From: an uncultured Sphingomonadaceae bacterium | GTDB taxonomy: Bacteria > Pseudomonadota > Alphaproteobacteria > Sphingomonadales > Sphingomonadaceae | Direction of reading: 5' to 3' | Assembly: GCA_947493195.1 (NCBI GenBank) | Contig: CANLQG010000005.1 | Location: forward strand, 310,001 to 374,000 | DNA length: 64,000 nucleotides | Part shown: piece by piece, positions 10,177 through 19,805 of the stretch | Numbering within the stretch: position 1 is the first letter of the stretch | Layout of the letters: every line of letters starts with the position of its first letter | Made by a program: the position numbers and the translations under genes | The notes under the pieces: generated by a model | Seen by the model: only the letters and a program-made list of their open reading frames with translations | Told to the model about the DNA's origin: nothing | The model's database searches: none

Positions 10177-11095
10177 GTCCGGCAACCCATTCCTCCTCGC
10201 GCACTTCCAGCAGCTTGAGCAACGCGGTAAGGTCGCCGCGGTCCACCCACCCATTCGCCGCTGCGCGCGCCTTGGGCTTGGCGCGGTAGGCAATGCCGAA
10301 GGTCGCGGCTTCGATCATAGGAATATCGTTCGCGCCATCACCCGCCGCCATCGCACAGGCCCGGTCGCCCAGCTTCGCCAATTCCTCGTCAAGGACGGCC
10401 TTCTTGGTGGAGCTGTCGGTGATGCCGCCAACTAGTCCGCCGGTGAGCTTGCCGTCCGATACTTCCAGGCGATTGCCGACGACCCGCTCGAACCCGATCT
10501 GTTCGGCCACGATATCCGCGAAATGATGGAAGCCACCCGTTACCAGGACGGTGCGGCAACCCTTCGCTTTCAGCGTCTCGACCAGCACCCGCGCACCATC
10601 GTTCGGGCGGATCCGTTCATCCAGACACCGCGCGATGGCATCCTCGCCCAGCCCTCCGAGCAAGGCGACGCGTTCGCGCAGCGCGCTCTCGAAATCGAGC
10701 TCGCCCTGCATGGCCCGCTCAGTGATGGCGGCAACCTTGTCCTTAAGGTCTGCGAAGTCGGCCAGCTCGTCGATGCATTCCTGCCCGATCATGGTGGAAT
10801 CCATGTCGGAAACGAACAGGTCGGGCACACGGATGGCACCGCGCGCGATGATCGCGTCGCTGGGCGCGAAATGGCTGTCGATAGCGCTTCGTAAGGCCGC
10901 CAAGTCATCGCCCGGCGTCTCGATCTGCAAGACCTCTCCGCAGAAATCCAGCATCGCGGCATGGGCCACCGGCACCGAAGTGTTCGCCAGGGAGGCCGTC
11001 ATGGCGTCGAGCTGTCTTTCCAGCGTGGTCGGGTCTGCTATCAGCCGGGCAATGAGCAAGTTTGCAACTCCAGTATCCAACAAGGTGGCGCTCAT
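10169..11095 (-). CDS. serB: phosphoserine phosphatase
   Basis: SerB performs the last step of serine synthesis, hydrolysing phosphoserine. It is a HAD-superfamily enzyme: DxDST appears as VSDMDSTMIGQECIDELA, motif II in VLVTGGFHHFAD, and motif III in MAAGDGANDIPMI. An N-terminal ACT-like region of about 80 residues precedes the catalytic domain. The ATG at 11095 gives 308 aa but overlaps the divergent miaA start by 44 bp. A TTG at 11059 (LIARLIADP) is an alternative that nearly removes the overlap. Confidence 0.93.
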   Translation of the reverse strand: MSATLLDTGVANLLIARLIADPTTLERQLDAMTASLANTSVPVAHAAMLDFCGEVLQIETPGDDLAALRSAIDSHFAPSDAIIARGAIRVPDLFVSDMDSTMIGQECIDELADFADLKDKVAAITERAMQGELDFESALRERVALLGGLGEDAIARCLDERIRPNDGARVLVETLKAKGCRTVLVTGGFHHFADIVAEQIGFERVVGNRLEVSDGKLTGGLVGGITDSSTKKAVLDEELAKLGDRACAMAAGDGANDIPMIEAATFGIAYRAKPKARAAANGWVDRGDLTALLKLLEVREEEWVAGHE

Positions 11096-11999
11096 TGCAG
11101 GGCCGACAGCCAGCGGCAAGAGCGATCTGGCGGTACAACTCGCTTTGGCGCTGAAAGGCGATGGTAAGCAGGCAGTCGTGATCAATGCCGACAGCGCACA
11201 GGTCTATGCCGATTTGCAGATATTGAGCGCACGGCCAACCGAGGAAGAAATGCGCGGCGTGCCGCATTGCCTGTTCGGTTCCTGGGATGCGGCCCAGGCT
11301 TGCTCTGCTGCAGATTGGGCGGCCGCTGCCAAGCGAGAGATCGAGAATGCGCACCTCGCAGGTTCGGTGCCGATCCTGGTGGGCGGTACCGGCATGTATA
11401 TCCGCACACTACTGGAAGGGATTGCCCCGATCCCGGCCATCGACAGCGAAATTCGAGCAGATGTCCGTGCACTTGAAGCGCAAGCCCTCTACGCCGCCGT
11501 TGAGCGGGAAGACCCGATTGCCGCGAAGAAGCTGAACGCGGGCGACACCCAGCGCCTGGCCCGCGCGCTGGAAGTGGTCCGCACAACGGGAAAGCCGTTG
11601 CACCAGTGGCAGCTGGAAAAGACTGGCGGGATTGCCGGTTCGGTCACTCTCGCGCCATTAGTGCTGATGCCGGACCGCGACTGGCTTTACGAACGGTGCG
11701 AGCGCCGCTTCCTGCAGATGATGGATACAGGCGCTGTGCAGGAAGTGGAGCGCCTGCTTGCCCGCAACCTGCCCGAAGACCTTCCCGCCATGCGCGCCAT
11801 CGGTGTGCCGGAAATCGCCGGATACCTTCGCGGCGAACGCACGCGTGAAGAAGCGATGGCGCTGGGGCAGCAGGCAACGCGTAATTACGCAAAGCGGCAG
11901 TTCACTTGGTTACGTCACCAGCCACCGGAAGATTGGACGCGCGCCGCGCTTGAAGATGTCAATTTGCGCGCCCAATTTGAAATATTGTTCTCAAAATAG
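11052..11999 (+). CDS. miaA: tRNA dimethylallyltransferase
   Basis: MiaA adds the dimethylallyl group to A37 of tRNAs that read codons starting with U. The 315-aa product has the P-loop IAGPTASGKSDLA near residue 15, INADSAQVYADL, VGGTGMYIRTLLEG and, in the C-terminal half, QRLARALEVVRTTGKPL and YAKRQFTWLRHQ. The start ATG lies within the divergent serB coding region. ilvB follows, after a leader region with its own promoter-like sequence. Confidence 0.95.
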   Translation: MSKFATPVSNKVALIAGPTASGKSDLAVQLALALKGDGKQAVVINADSAQVYADLQILSARPTEEEMRGVPHCLFGSWDAAQACSAADWAAAAKREIENAHLAGSVPILVGGTGMYIRTLLEGIAPIPAIDSEIRADVRALEAQALYAAVEREDPIAAKKLNAGDTQRLARALEVVRTTGKPLHQWQLEKTGGIAGSVTLAPLVLMPDRDWLYERCERRFLQMMDTGAVQEVERLLARNLPEDLPAMRAIGVPEIAGYLRGERTREEAMALGQQATRNYAKRQFTWLRHQPPEDWTRAALEDVNLRAQFEILFSK

Positions 12000-12002
12000 C
12001 GG

Positions 12003-12029
12003 TTGACAAGACAGAATATTCCCCATAGT
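12003..12029 (+). promoter_or_regulatory. putative ilvB promoter
   Basis: A perfect -35 hexamer TTGACA (12003-12008) begins three bases after the miaA stop. The best -10 is CATAGT (12024-12029), with a short 15-bp spacer. It would start transcription near 12036, upstream of two hairpins in the ilvB leader. The -35 is strong and the -10 is weak, so this is a reasoned guess. Confidence 0.5.
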
Positions 12030-12032
12030 GAG

Positions 12033-12091
12033 CCTCTCGGTGAGTAGGAGAGGATGACCCGGCGCAAGCGATTGTGCCGGGTCAATCTTTT
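12033..12091 (+). terminator. ilvB leader: two hairpins, second terminator-like (candidate attenuator)
   Basis: Hairpin 1 pairs CCTCTC (12033-12038) with GAGAGG (12048-12053). Hairpin 2 pairs GACCCGGCGCAA (12056-12067) with TTGTGCCGGGTC (12072-12083) around a GCGA tetraloop, with one G-U pair, and is followed by AATCTTTTA. It looks like an intrinsic terminator placed between a promoter and the ilvB start. No short ORF rich in Ile, Leu or Val codons precedes it. It could instead be the miaA terminator if the promoter lies further down. Confidence 0.6.
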
Positions 12092-12128
12092 ACGGAAACC
12101 CGGATTTGGGTCGCGTAAGGAGAGTAAC

Positions 12129-13871
12129 GTGTCGGATGAACGCAGCGGTGCTGCGATACTGGTCGAAAGCCTGGTGCGGCAGGGTGTCGAATTCGTGTTC
12201 GGCTATCCCGGCGGTGCGGTGCTGCCCATCTATGACGAACTGTTTTCGGACCAGCGCATCCGCCACATCCTGGTGCGGCACGAGGCTGGTGCGGCCCACG
12301 CCGCGGAAGGGTATGCGCGCTCCACCGGCAAGCCAGGCGTCGTGCTCGTCACCTCGGGCCCCGGCGCAACCAATGCCATTACCGGCATTGCCGATGCCTT
12401 CCTCGATTCCATTCCGCTGGTGGTCATCACCGGACAGGTGCCCACGAACCTGATCGGTACCGACGCCTTTCAGGAAGCGGACACGGTGGGCATCACCCGC
12501 CACTGCTCCAAACACAATTATCTGGTCAAAGACCCGGCAGATCTTGCCGCCACGATAGAGGAAGCGTTCGAGATTGCTTCGACGGGTCGTCCCGGCCCGG
12601 TCGTCATTGACATTCCCAAGAACGTGCAGATCGCGACTGCCGAGATGCCTGCCGGCACGGCGGAGAGGAAGAAGCGCTACCAACCGCGCACCGTTGGCTC
12701 CGCCGAGGAAATCGCCGAAGCTGTGGAGCTGATCGCCAATGCAGAGCGTCCGGCGCTCTACACCGGCGGCGGAGTGATCAATTCCGGCCCTGCCGCAACG
12801 CAGGCGCTGCGCAAACTTCAGAAGCTGACCGGCGCCCCTGTAACCAGCACGCTGATGGGCCTTGGTGCCTTCGCCGCAGATCACCCTGACTGGCTCGGGA
12901 TGCTGGGGATGCACGGCACCTATGAAGCCAACATGGCGATGAACCAGTGCGACGTGATGGTGTGCATCGGCGCACGCTTCGATGACCGGGTGACGGGCCG
13001 CCTCGACGCGTTCTCGCCCGACAGCAAGAAAATCCACATTGATATCGACCGGTCGAGCATCAACAAGGTGGTGCCCGTCGATCTGGGCATCGTCGGCGAT
13101 TGCGGCACGGTGCTGGAACAGATGATCGAGTGCTGGGGCACCCGCAAGGGTGCTGACCTTGGCGAGTGGAAAGCCCGCGTCACCGGCTGGCGCGCGCGCG
13201 ACAGCCTGGCCTATCCCGCACGCAGCGAAGCGCTGATGCCGCAAAAGGCGGTCGAAACGCTGTTCGCCATGACGAAGGACCGCGATCCTATCATCACCAC
13301 CGAGGTGGGCCAGCATCAGATGTGGGCGGCGCAGTATTTCGGCTTCATGGGACCGAACAAGTGGTTGACCAGCGGCGGCCTTGGCACCATGGGTTATGGC
13401 CTTCCCGCCGCTATCGGCGCGCAGCTCGGCAATCCGGACGATCTGGTGATCGACATCGCCGGTGAGGCCAGCATCCAGATGAACATCCAGGAACTGGGCA
13501 CCGCCACCCAGTTCCGCCTGCCTGTGAAGGTGTTCGTGCTGAACAACGAATACATGGGCATGGTCCGCCAGTGGCAGGAATTGACTTACGAAAGTCGCTA
13601 TTCCAACAGCTATTCAGACAGCCTGCCCGATTTCGTCAAGCTGGCCGAAAGCTATGGCTGGAAAGGCATCCGCATTACGTCGGAAGCCGAATTGGAAGAC
13701 GGCATTCGCGCCATGCTGGAGCATGACGGCCCGGTTTTCGTCGATTGCCACGTGTCCAAAGACGCGAATTGCTTCCCGATGATCCCGTCAGGCGCGGCGC
13801 ATACAGAGATGCTCCTTTACGGCGATCAGCACGGCGGCACCATGGCCGACGAAGCCAAGGCATTGGTGTAA
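12129..13871 (+). CDS. ilvB: acetolactate synthase large (catalytic) subunit
   Basis: This ThDP-dependent enzyme joins two pyruvates, or pyruvate and 2-ketobutyrate, in the first common step of valine, leucine and isoleucine synthesis. I place the start at GTG 12129 because AAGGAG (12117-12122) sits six bases before it. The longer in-frame ATG at 12054 lies inside the leader hairpin. The 580-aa product has the N-terminal [15 protein letters not shown] with catalytic Glu in [14 protein letters not shown], and [16 protein letters not shown]. The ThDP/Mg region reads [14 protein letters not shown] with LNNEYMGM downstream, a GEA variant of the usual GDG. Confidence 0.95.
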   Translation: MSDERSGAAILVESLVRQGVEFVFGYPGGAVLPIYDELFSDQRIRHILVRHEAGAAHAAEGYARSTGKPGVVLVTSGPGATNAITGIADAFLDSIPLVVITGQVPTNLIGTDAFQEADTVGITRHCSKHNYLVKDPADLAATIEEAFEIASTGRPGPVVIDIPKNVQIATAEMPAGTAERKKRYQPRTVGSAEEIAEAVELIANAERPALYTGGGVINSGPAATQALRKLQKLTGAPVTSTLMGLGAFAADHPDWLGMLGMHGTYEANMAMNQCDVMVCIGARFDDRVTGRLDAFSPDSKKIHIDIDRSSINKVVPVDLGIVGDCGTVLEQMIECWGTRKGADLGEWKARVTGWRARDSLAYPARSEALMPQKAVETLFAMTKDRDPIITTEVGQHQMWAAQYFGFMGPNKWLTSGGLGTMGYGLPAAIGAQLGNPDDLVIDIAGEASIQMNIQELGTATQFRLPVKVFVLNNEYMGMVRQWQELTYESRYSNSYSDSLPDFVKLAESYGWKGIRITSEAELEDGIRAMLEHDGPVFVDCHVSKDANCFPMIPSGAAHTEMLLYGDQHGGTMADEAKALV

Positions 13872-13882
13872 GGACTGGCCTT

Positions 13883-14398
13883 ATGAAAATCGAACATCGC
13901 GCATCCGAACGCCACGTCCTCACCGTCGTCGTCGATAACGAGCCTGGTATCCTCGCCAAGATCACCGGCCTGTTCACCGCGCGCGGCTATAATATCGACA
14001 GCCTGACCGTGGCGGATATTTCCGAAGACCACGCCATCAGTCGCATTACCATTGTCACCGGCGGACCGCCGCAGGTGATCGACCAGATCACGGCGCAGCT
14101 GGAACGGCTGGTGCCGGTTCATCGCGTCACTGACCTGACCGAGGAAGGCCCGCACGTGGAACGCGAGCTGGCGCTGGTGAAGGTCAAGGGTACGGGGGAA
14201 CACAGGGTTGAAGCTTTGCGCATCGCCGACGTGTTCCGCGCGAGCGTGGTCGACACGACGACGGAGAGCTTCGTCTTCGAACTGACCGGCGCAAAGGACA
14301 AGATCGACAGTTTCATTACGCTGATGCGCGGCCTCGGCCTGGTCGAGGTCGGCCGGTCCGGCATCGTGGGCATGATGCGCGGCAGCGAGGGGTCGTAA
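13883..14398 (+). CDS. ilvN: acetolactate synthase small (regulatory) subunit
   Basis: The 171-aa regulatory subunit binds valine and stimulates the IlvB subunit. An N-terminal ACT domain is clear: HVLTVVVDNEPGILAKITGLFTARGYNIDSL at residues 11-41. The C-terminal half has ERELALVKVKG and SFVFELTGAKDKIDSFI, typical of the family. It starts 11 bp after ilvB and precedes ilvC in the same operon. Feedback inhibition is family knowledge. Confidence 0.95.
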   Translation: MKIEHRASERHVLTVVVDNEPGILAKITGLFTARGYNIDSLTVADISEDHAISRITIVTGGPPQVIDQITAQLERLVPVHRVTDLTEEGPHVERELALVKVKGTGEHRVEALRIADVFRASVVDTTTESFVFELTGAKDKIDSFITLMRGLGLVEVGRSGIVGMMRGSEGS

Positions 14399-14424
14399 GG
14401 GCGACCCATTTCAATCATTCACCC

Positions 14425-15496
<1,072 letters not shown>

Positions 15497-15523
15497 GGCG
15501 ATTTCCGCTTAGAACCACAATGC

Positions 15524-15559
15524 GGTGTTGCCCGGAGCCTTAAGACTTCGGGCAACACC
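15524..15559 (+). terminator. hairpin terminator after ilvC
   Basis: An 11-bp perfect stem pairs GGTGTTGCCCG (15524-15534) with CGGGCAACACC (15549-15559) around a 14-base loop, 28 bp after the ilvC stop. There is no long T-run. It probably ends or trims the ilv transcript. Confidence 0.6.
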
Positions 15560-15672
15560 ATGGTTTCAAGTGGCGGGCCTGCCAATGGTCCAAAGTCCAC
15601 GCTTTCAACGCTGGACTTGGTGAATGACGCTACCCATCTTGCGCAAGACCCAATCCTTTTCAGGAGAATTCC

Positions 15673-16317
15673 ATGCGCAAGACGATTCTGGCACTCGCCG
15701 CTGCAACCTCGCTTTCCGCCGTTGGCTTTACCGCAGCCAATGCCGATCATCACGAGAGCGGGGAGATGGACACGAGCGCCATCGAGTCCGGCAGCTACAC
15801 GACCGATCCTGCCCATTCGCTCGTCGAATGGCGGCTCGATCACTTCGGTTTCAACGATTACTTCGGCCTGTTCGGGAATGCGGAAGGCACGCTGGAACTC
15901 GATACTGAAAACCTTGCGAATTCATCTGTGGACGTGCGCATCCCGATCACCTCGCTCGCCGTAGTGAGCGAGCAGCTTCGCGACCACATGCTGCGTCCCG
16001 GAACTGATGGCGCAGAACCGGACTTCTTCGGCCCCGATCCGGATGATGCGCGGTTCGTATCGACCGCTGTCCACCAGACCGGCGCGACGACCGCGCATAT
16101 CATCGGAGATCTCACCCTGAACGGCCAGACCAACCAGGTCGCGATCGAGGCGGAGCTTTCAGGCATGGGTACCAATCCGATGAACGATAAAGCCACGGTC
16201 GGCTTCCACGGTACCACCACGATCTCTCGCTCCGACTGGGGTCTGGATTACGGCGTGCCGATGGGTCTTGGCGATGAAGTGACGCTGGACATTACGGTCG
16301 CTTTCGAAAAGAATTGA
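15673..16317 (+). CDS. YceI family periplasmic protein
   Basis: The 214-aa protein starts with a signal peptide (MRKTILALAAATSLSAVGF, cleavage near AANA, about residue 24). The mature part has SYTTDPAHSLVEWRLDHFGFNDYFGLF and GDLTLNGQTNQVAIEA, the YceI lipocalin-like barrel that binds polyisoprenoids. It is periplasmic. The ligand is inferred from family members and could be an isoprenoid quinone precursor. A hairpin follows the stop. Confidence 0.9.
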   Translation: MRKTILALAAATSLSAVGFTAANADHHESGEMDTSAIESGSYTTDPAHSLVEWRLDHFGFNDYFGLFGNAEGTLELDTENLANSSVDVRIPITSLAVVSEQLRDHMLRPGTDGAEPDFFGPDPDDARFVSTAVHQTGATTAHIIGDLTLNGQTNQVAIEAELSGMGTNPMNDKATVGFHGTTTISRSDWGLDYGVPMGLGDEVTLDITVAFEKN

Positions 16318-16337
16318 TTTCACTTGAAAGTATTCCG

Positions 16338-16372
16338 CGGGGTGCGGGCCAGTTAAATGGCCTTGCACCCCG
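16338..16372 (+). terminator. hairpin terminator after yceI
   Basis: CGGGGTGC (16338-16345) pairs with GCACCCCG (16365-16372), with a further GGCC/GGCC pairing inside, and ATTTGTGT follows. It separates yceI from the leuA leader. Confidence 0.6.
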
Positions 16373-16417
16373 ATTTGTGTCTGGACCTGTTAACCGATCA
16401 TCCTTACACACATTGCC

Positions 16418-16465
16418 ATGACGACGGCATACAGCCTGCTTCTGCTTCGACTAACACGCCCTTAG
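16418..16465 (+). CDS. leuL: leucine-rich leader peptide of leuA (attenuation)
   Basis: A 15-codon frame encodes MTTAYSLLLLRLTRP and stops with TAG. Five of the 15 residues are leucine, four of them consecutive (CTG CTT CTG CTT). The stop lies inside the left arm of the large hairpin at 16458-16509. This is the classical design of a leucine attenuator: ribosome stalling at the Leu codons would change folding of the downstream RNA. No strong Shine-Dalgarno is visible. The gene is recognised by design rather than by homology. Confidence 0.75.
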   Translation: MTTAYSLLLLRLTRP

Positions 16466-16509
16466 GCGTGCCGTTTGCCCTGCCCGCCTGGCAGGGTTCG
16501 CCTAAGGGC
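16458..16509 (+). terminator. leuA leader hairpin (attenuator)
   Basis: An 11-bp perfect outer stem GCCCTTAGGCG/CGCCTAAGGGC (16458-16468 with 16499-16509) encloses a 7-bp inner stem CCCTGCC/GGCAGGG (16478-16484 with 16490-16496). It begins inside the leader peptide gene and ends 74 bp before leuA. The T-run behind it is poor (CAATCC), so termination may be Rho-assisted. Confidence 0.65.
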
Positions 16510-16583
16510 CAATCCACCATAGGTTGATTATTTCGCGCCGGGGCTTACCCGCGTGCTGCAAAGTCGAAGAGAGCTGTCTGCAA

Positions 16584-18281
16584 ATGCCCATGTTGTCCGA
16601 TCCCTCGGCCAAGTACCGCCCGTTCCCGCAGGTCGACCTGCCGGACAGGCAGTGGCCCACCCGCACAATCACCGCCCCGCCCCGCTGGCTTTCCACAGAC
16701 CTGCGCGATGGCAACCAGTCGATCATCGATCCGATGGACAAGGTGAAGAAAACGCGTTTCTTCGACCTGCTCGTCGAACTGGGTATCAAGGAAATCGAAG
16801 TCGGCTTTCCCGCCGCCGGGCAGACCGAATTCGATTTCATCAGCGGGCTGGTGCAATCGGGCAAGGTGCCCGAAGATGTGGTGGTGCAGGTGCTGACCCA
16901 GTCGCGCGAAGACCTGATCGCCCGCAGCTTCGAAAGCCTGGAAGGCGCTCACTCGGCCATCGTGCACCTTTATAACGCAGTCAGTCCGGCATGGCGCGAC
17001 ATCGTGTTTCGCATGAGCCGCAAGGAAGTGAAACAGATCGCCGTGCGCGGCGCGCAGCAACTGGTGAAAGAGGCGGCAAAGCGCCCCGGCACCAAATGGC
17101 ATTTCCAGTACTCGCCCGAAACCTTCTCCACTGCCGAACTGGATTTCAGCCTGGAGGTTTGCGAGGCGGTAATGAAGGTCGTCGGGCCTACGAAGGACTG
17201 GCCGATCATCCTGAACCTGCCCGCTACTGTAGAGGCGGCAACTCCCAACATCTACGCCGACCAGATCGAATACTTCTGCCGCAATCTGCCAGGCCGCGAG
17301 GCGGCTGTGATTTCGCTGCACACCCATAACGACCGTGGCACCGGCGTGGCCGCCGCGGAATTGGGCATGATGGCCGGCGCAGACCGCGTGGAAGGGTGCC
17401 TGTTCGGCAATGGCGAACGGACCGGCAACTGCTGCCTCGTGACCGTTGCGCTCAACATGTACACACAGGGCGTCGATCCGGGGCTCGACTTCTCGGACAT
17501 CGACAAGGTGATAGAGACGGTCGAGTACTGCAACGAACTGCCCGTGCATCAACGCCACCCCTATGGCGGCGAACTGGTTTTTACGGCCTTTTCCGGGAGC
17601 CATCAGGACGCCATCAAGAAAGGCTTCGAAGCGAACGAGCAGCAGAACGACGAGCAATGGCGGGTGCCGTACCTGCCGATCGACCCGGCAGACCTTGGCC
17701 GCGATTACGAGGCGGTGATCCGCGTCAATTCGCAGTCAGGCAAAGGTGGCTTTGCCTGGGTGTTGCAACAAATGCAGGGACTGAAGCTGCCCAAAAAACT
17801 GCAGGCCGATTTCTCCAAGCACGTGCAATACATGGCCGACGATACCGGCCGCGAACTGAACGCTGCCGACATCTGGGATTGCTTCAAGCAGACCTATTAC
17901 CTGAAGGTAGAGAAACGGAAGTTCCGCCTTGTCGATTACGAGGAAGCACGCGCCGCCGATGGGGACCGCGTATTTACCGGCACGATCGAGGTGGACGGCG
18001 AAGCGCAGCGCGTATCCGGTCGCGGCAAGGGCCTGATCTCTTCCGTCCTGTCCACCATCGGCAAGACTTACGGCCTTGAATTCGAGGTCTGCGACTATTC
18101 CGAACACGCAATGGGCACCGGCGTCGCTGCCCGCGCAGCGGCCTACATCGAATGGGCCCTGCCCGACGGGCGCAGCGGCTGGGGCGTTGGTATCGACGAA
18201 GACGTGGCAACCGCCAGCGTGCGCGCCATCCTGTCTGCAGCGAACGGTGCGGCGCATGGCCCGGGCACGCCGCGCTTTTAA
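16584..18281 (+). CDS. leuA: 2-isopropylmalate synthase (long form)
   Basis: LeuA condenses acetyl-CoA with 2-ketoisovalerate, the first committed step of leucine synthesis. At 565 aa it is the long actinobacterial-like form that starts MPMLSDPSAKYRPF; the upstream in-frame residues are leader sequence. The catalytic HMGL-like domain has STDLRDGNQ near residue 45 and SLHTHNDRGTGVAAAELG, and the C-terminal LeuA dimerisation domain is the leucine feedback site. It lies downstream of ilvBNC and has its own leader with a leucine-rich peptide, so it is probably controlled by leucine supply. Confidence 0.95.
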   Translation: MPMLSDPSAKYRPFPQVDLPDRQWPTRTITAPPRWLSTDLRDGNQSIIDPMDKVKKTRFFDLLVELGIKEIEVGFPAAGQTEFDFISGLVQSGKVPEDVVVQVLTQSREDLIARSFESLEGAHSAIVHLYNAVSPAWRDIVFRMSRKEVKQIAVRGAQQLVKEAAKRPGTKWHFQYSPETFSTAELDFSLEVCEAVMKVVGPTKDWPIILNLPATVEAATPNIYADQIEYFCRNLPGREAAVISLHTHNDRGTGVAAAELGMMAGADRVEGCLFGNGERTGNCCLVTVALNMYTQGVDPGLDFSDIDKVIETVEYCNELPVHQRHPYGGELVFTAFSGSHQDAIKKGFEANEQQNDEQWRVPYLPIDPADLGRDYEAVIRVNSQSGKGGFAWVLQQMQGLKLPKKLQADFSKHVQYMADDTGRELNAADIWDCFKQTYYLKVEKRKFRLVDYEEARAADGDRVFTGTIEVDGEAQRVSGRGKGLISSVLSTIGKTYGLEFEVCDYSEHAMGTGVAARAAAYIEWALPDGRSGWGVGIDEDVATASVRAILSAANGAAHGPGTPRF

Positions 18282-18300
18282 TACACGCGGTTTGCTGAAT

Positions 18301-18867
18301 TCACGGGTGAGGATGTGGCACCCACAACTGGTCGACCATCGCATCCAGTTCGGCAAAATCCTGCCCTGTAGGGAATGGGTCGTTGCGATTGAGCCGCAGG
18401 CTGCGCCTTCCGGCCTGCAGCAATCGCATTCGCAGCGCGCGTTGCAACAGTTCGAGCCGGAACAGTGCCTCCACCCGTGCGGCCTGCTGACATGAAGCCC
18501 GTCGGTCGGACCAGGCACTTTCGATCTGGCCTACGCGCTCTGCCACCATCGCGTTGTAGTCCGCGTGCGGGCCGCGATGCAGGGGCATCGCAACGCGCAG
18601 GGCGGCACGCTCTGTCGCAGGCAAAAGCATCCCGTTGCGGCGAAAATCATCGAAACCGATCTGCTCCCGGCCCAACTGGCCAAGCATATGCGACAGGCCG
18701 GTAATCCCCAGGAGCTGGCACGGCAGCAGATGATGACGCTGCATGTCGGGCTGAAAACCGGGCTGACCCCGCACGTTCACCGATCGAAACGGCAATCGCG
18801 GACGTCGCACGATAACGCGCGACACCTCTGCCCGCCGGGCAGGGTGGTTTAGTGCGACCCTCTCCAC
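18301..18867 (-). CDS. AHH-type HNH/EndoVII nuclease-like protein
   Basis: This 188-aa protein carries the hallmarks of the AHH nuclease family: RHHLLPCQLL (about residues 44-53), IGFDDFRRNGMLLP (about 70-83) and LHRGPHADYN (about 96-105). The paired histidines and the later H-x-x-Y are the expected metal and catalytic positions. AHH domains occur in polymorphic toxins and as standalone proteins; no secretion or repeat domain is seen here. The start is uncertain: GTG at 18867 overlaps the preceding gene by 19 bp, and internal GTGs are possible. The C-terminal 70 residues are helical and Arg/Leu-rich. Confidence 0.7.
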   Translation of the reverse strand: MERVALNHPARRAEVSRVIVRRPRLPFRSVNVRGQPGFQPDMQRHHLLPCQLLGITGLSHMLGQLGREQIGFDDFRRNGMLLPATERAALRVAMPLHRGPHADYNAMVAERVGQIESAWSDRRASCQQAARVEALFRLELLQRALRMRLLQAGRRSLRLNRNDPFPTGQDFAELDAMVDQLWVPHPHP

Positions 18868-19589
18868 ACTTCGACTAAGCCGAAGTTATCCACAGGTTCA
18901 AGCCGTAATGTTTCCCCGGAAGGTCCAGCAAAATCAAAACTTTCCGTGATCCGACCGTTCTCTACCAGCCAGTTAAGCAACCGCAGCGCGATCTTCGAAG
19001 CCTCAGCGTTGTCGCTCACCAGTTCGGGCCGCATACGCAGTTCCTGGCCGGTGAAGAGCGACAACCCCTCGGTGACGAGGCCTCCGTCCTCGCACGGCAC
19101 CAGCGCGGTGAGTCCAAGGCCCGGAAAGATCCCGCCGTCGATCCAGCGCGTGACGCTGTGCCGGAAATAATCCGCTTCACACACCACGCGTGCCGGGTGC
19201 CAGGCGACTGCCTCGGCTCCATCGATCTGCGCCAGGTTCGCCGCGATCATCGCCAGGGTACGCACCACCGGGAACATCGTACCGCCACCTGCAAGGTGGG
19301 GTCCGGGACAGACCGTCACCGCCTGGCGCGCGGACTGGTCGAACGTCGCGGGCAAGCCGTAGGAGTGCCTGATATCCGGCAGTTCACTGCCCATTTGCGG
19401 CGCAAGGCCCGTGCAATCGAAAGTCAGGCCGTTGGCCAGCAGTTCCACCCAGCCTTCCTGCTGACCGCCCTCGACCGATGTATCAAGACTGATGGAAAAC
19501 CGGTCGCATTCGCGCGCAAGCCTGCGCAGATCTGCGGCGCGTGGCCGGCTTCCCGGCGCGAACAACAGCGAGACGGCCGAACTTGTCAT
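18849..19589 (-). CDS. hypothetical protein (possible DUF4261-like)
   Basis: This 246-aa soluble protein has no signal peptide or membrane segment. I see CPGPHLAGGGTMFPVVRTLAMIAANLAQ in the middle and ALVPCEDGGLVTEGLSLFTGQELRM further on, which vaguely recall DUF4261, but I cannot confirm that by eye. It overlaps the AHH nuclease-like gene downstream, so the two are co-transcribed. That context allows, but does not show, a role as partner or inhibitor of the nuclease. Confidence 0.6.
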   Translation of the reverse strand: MTSSAVSLLFAPGSRPRAADLRRLARECDRFSISLDTSVEGGQQEGWVELLANGLTFDCTGLAPQMGSELPDIRHSYGLPATFDQSARQAVTVCPGPHLAGGGTMFPVVRTLAMIAANLAQIDGAEAVAWHPARVVCEADYFRHSVTRWIDGGIFPGLGLTALVPCEDGGLVTEGLSLFTGQELRMRPELVSDNAEASKIALRLLNWLVENGRITESFDFAGPSGETLRLEPVDNFGLVEVWRGSH

Positions 19590-19805
19590 GTTGCGATCAA
19601 GGCGTTCGGCGCTTGCTATCGACTTAACCCCGTTGTTCCGATTGGTTTATTTCTACGAATAATTGCTGAAGGTCGAGTCCTAAGCATGCAGTCGCCATGC
19701 CATTGCTGACCATTCGCGACGCCCCCCATATTCTCAACATGCATCGGTGTCAGGCTACCCGGCACCGCGATTGGAGTTGTGTGCCAAAAGGGGTAAGTCA
19801 GCGCC

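Noticed and set aside
12054..12128. 25-codon N-terminal extension of IlvB from ATG 12054
   Set aside because: It lies in the leader hairpin, lacks a ribosome site, and the GTG at 12129 has AAGGAG at ideal spacing.
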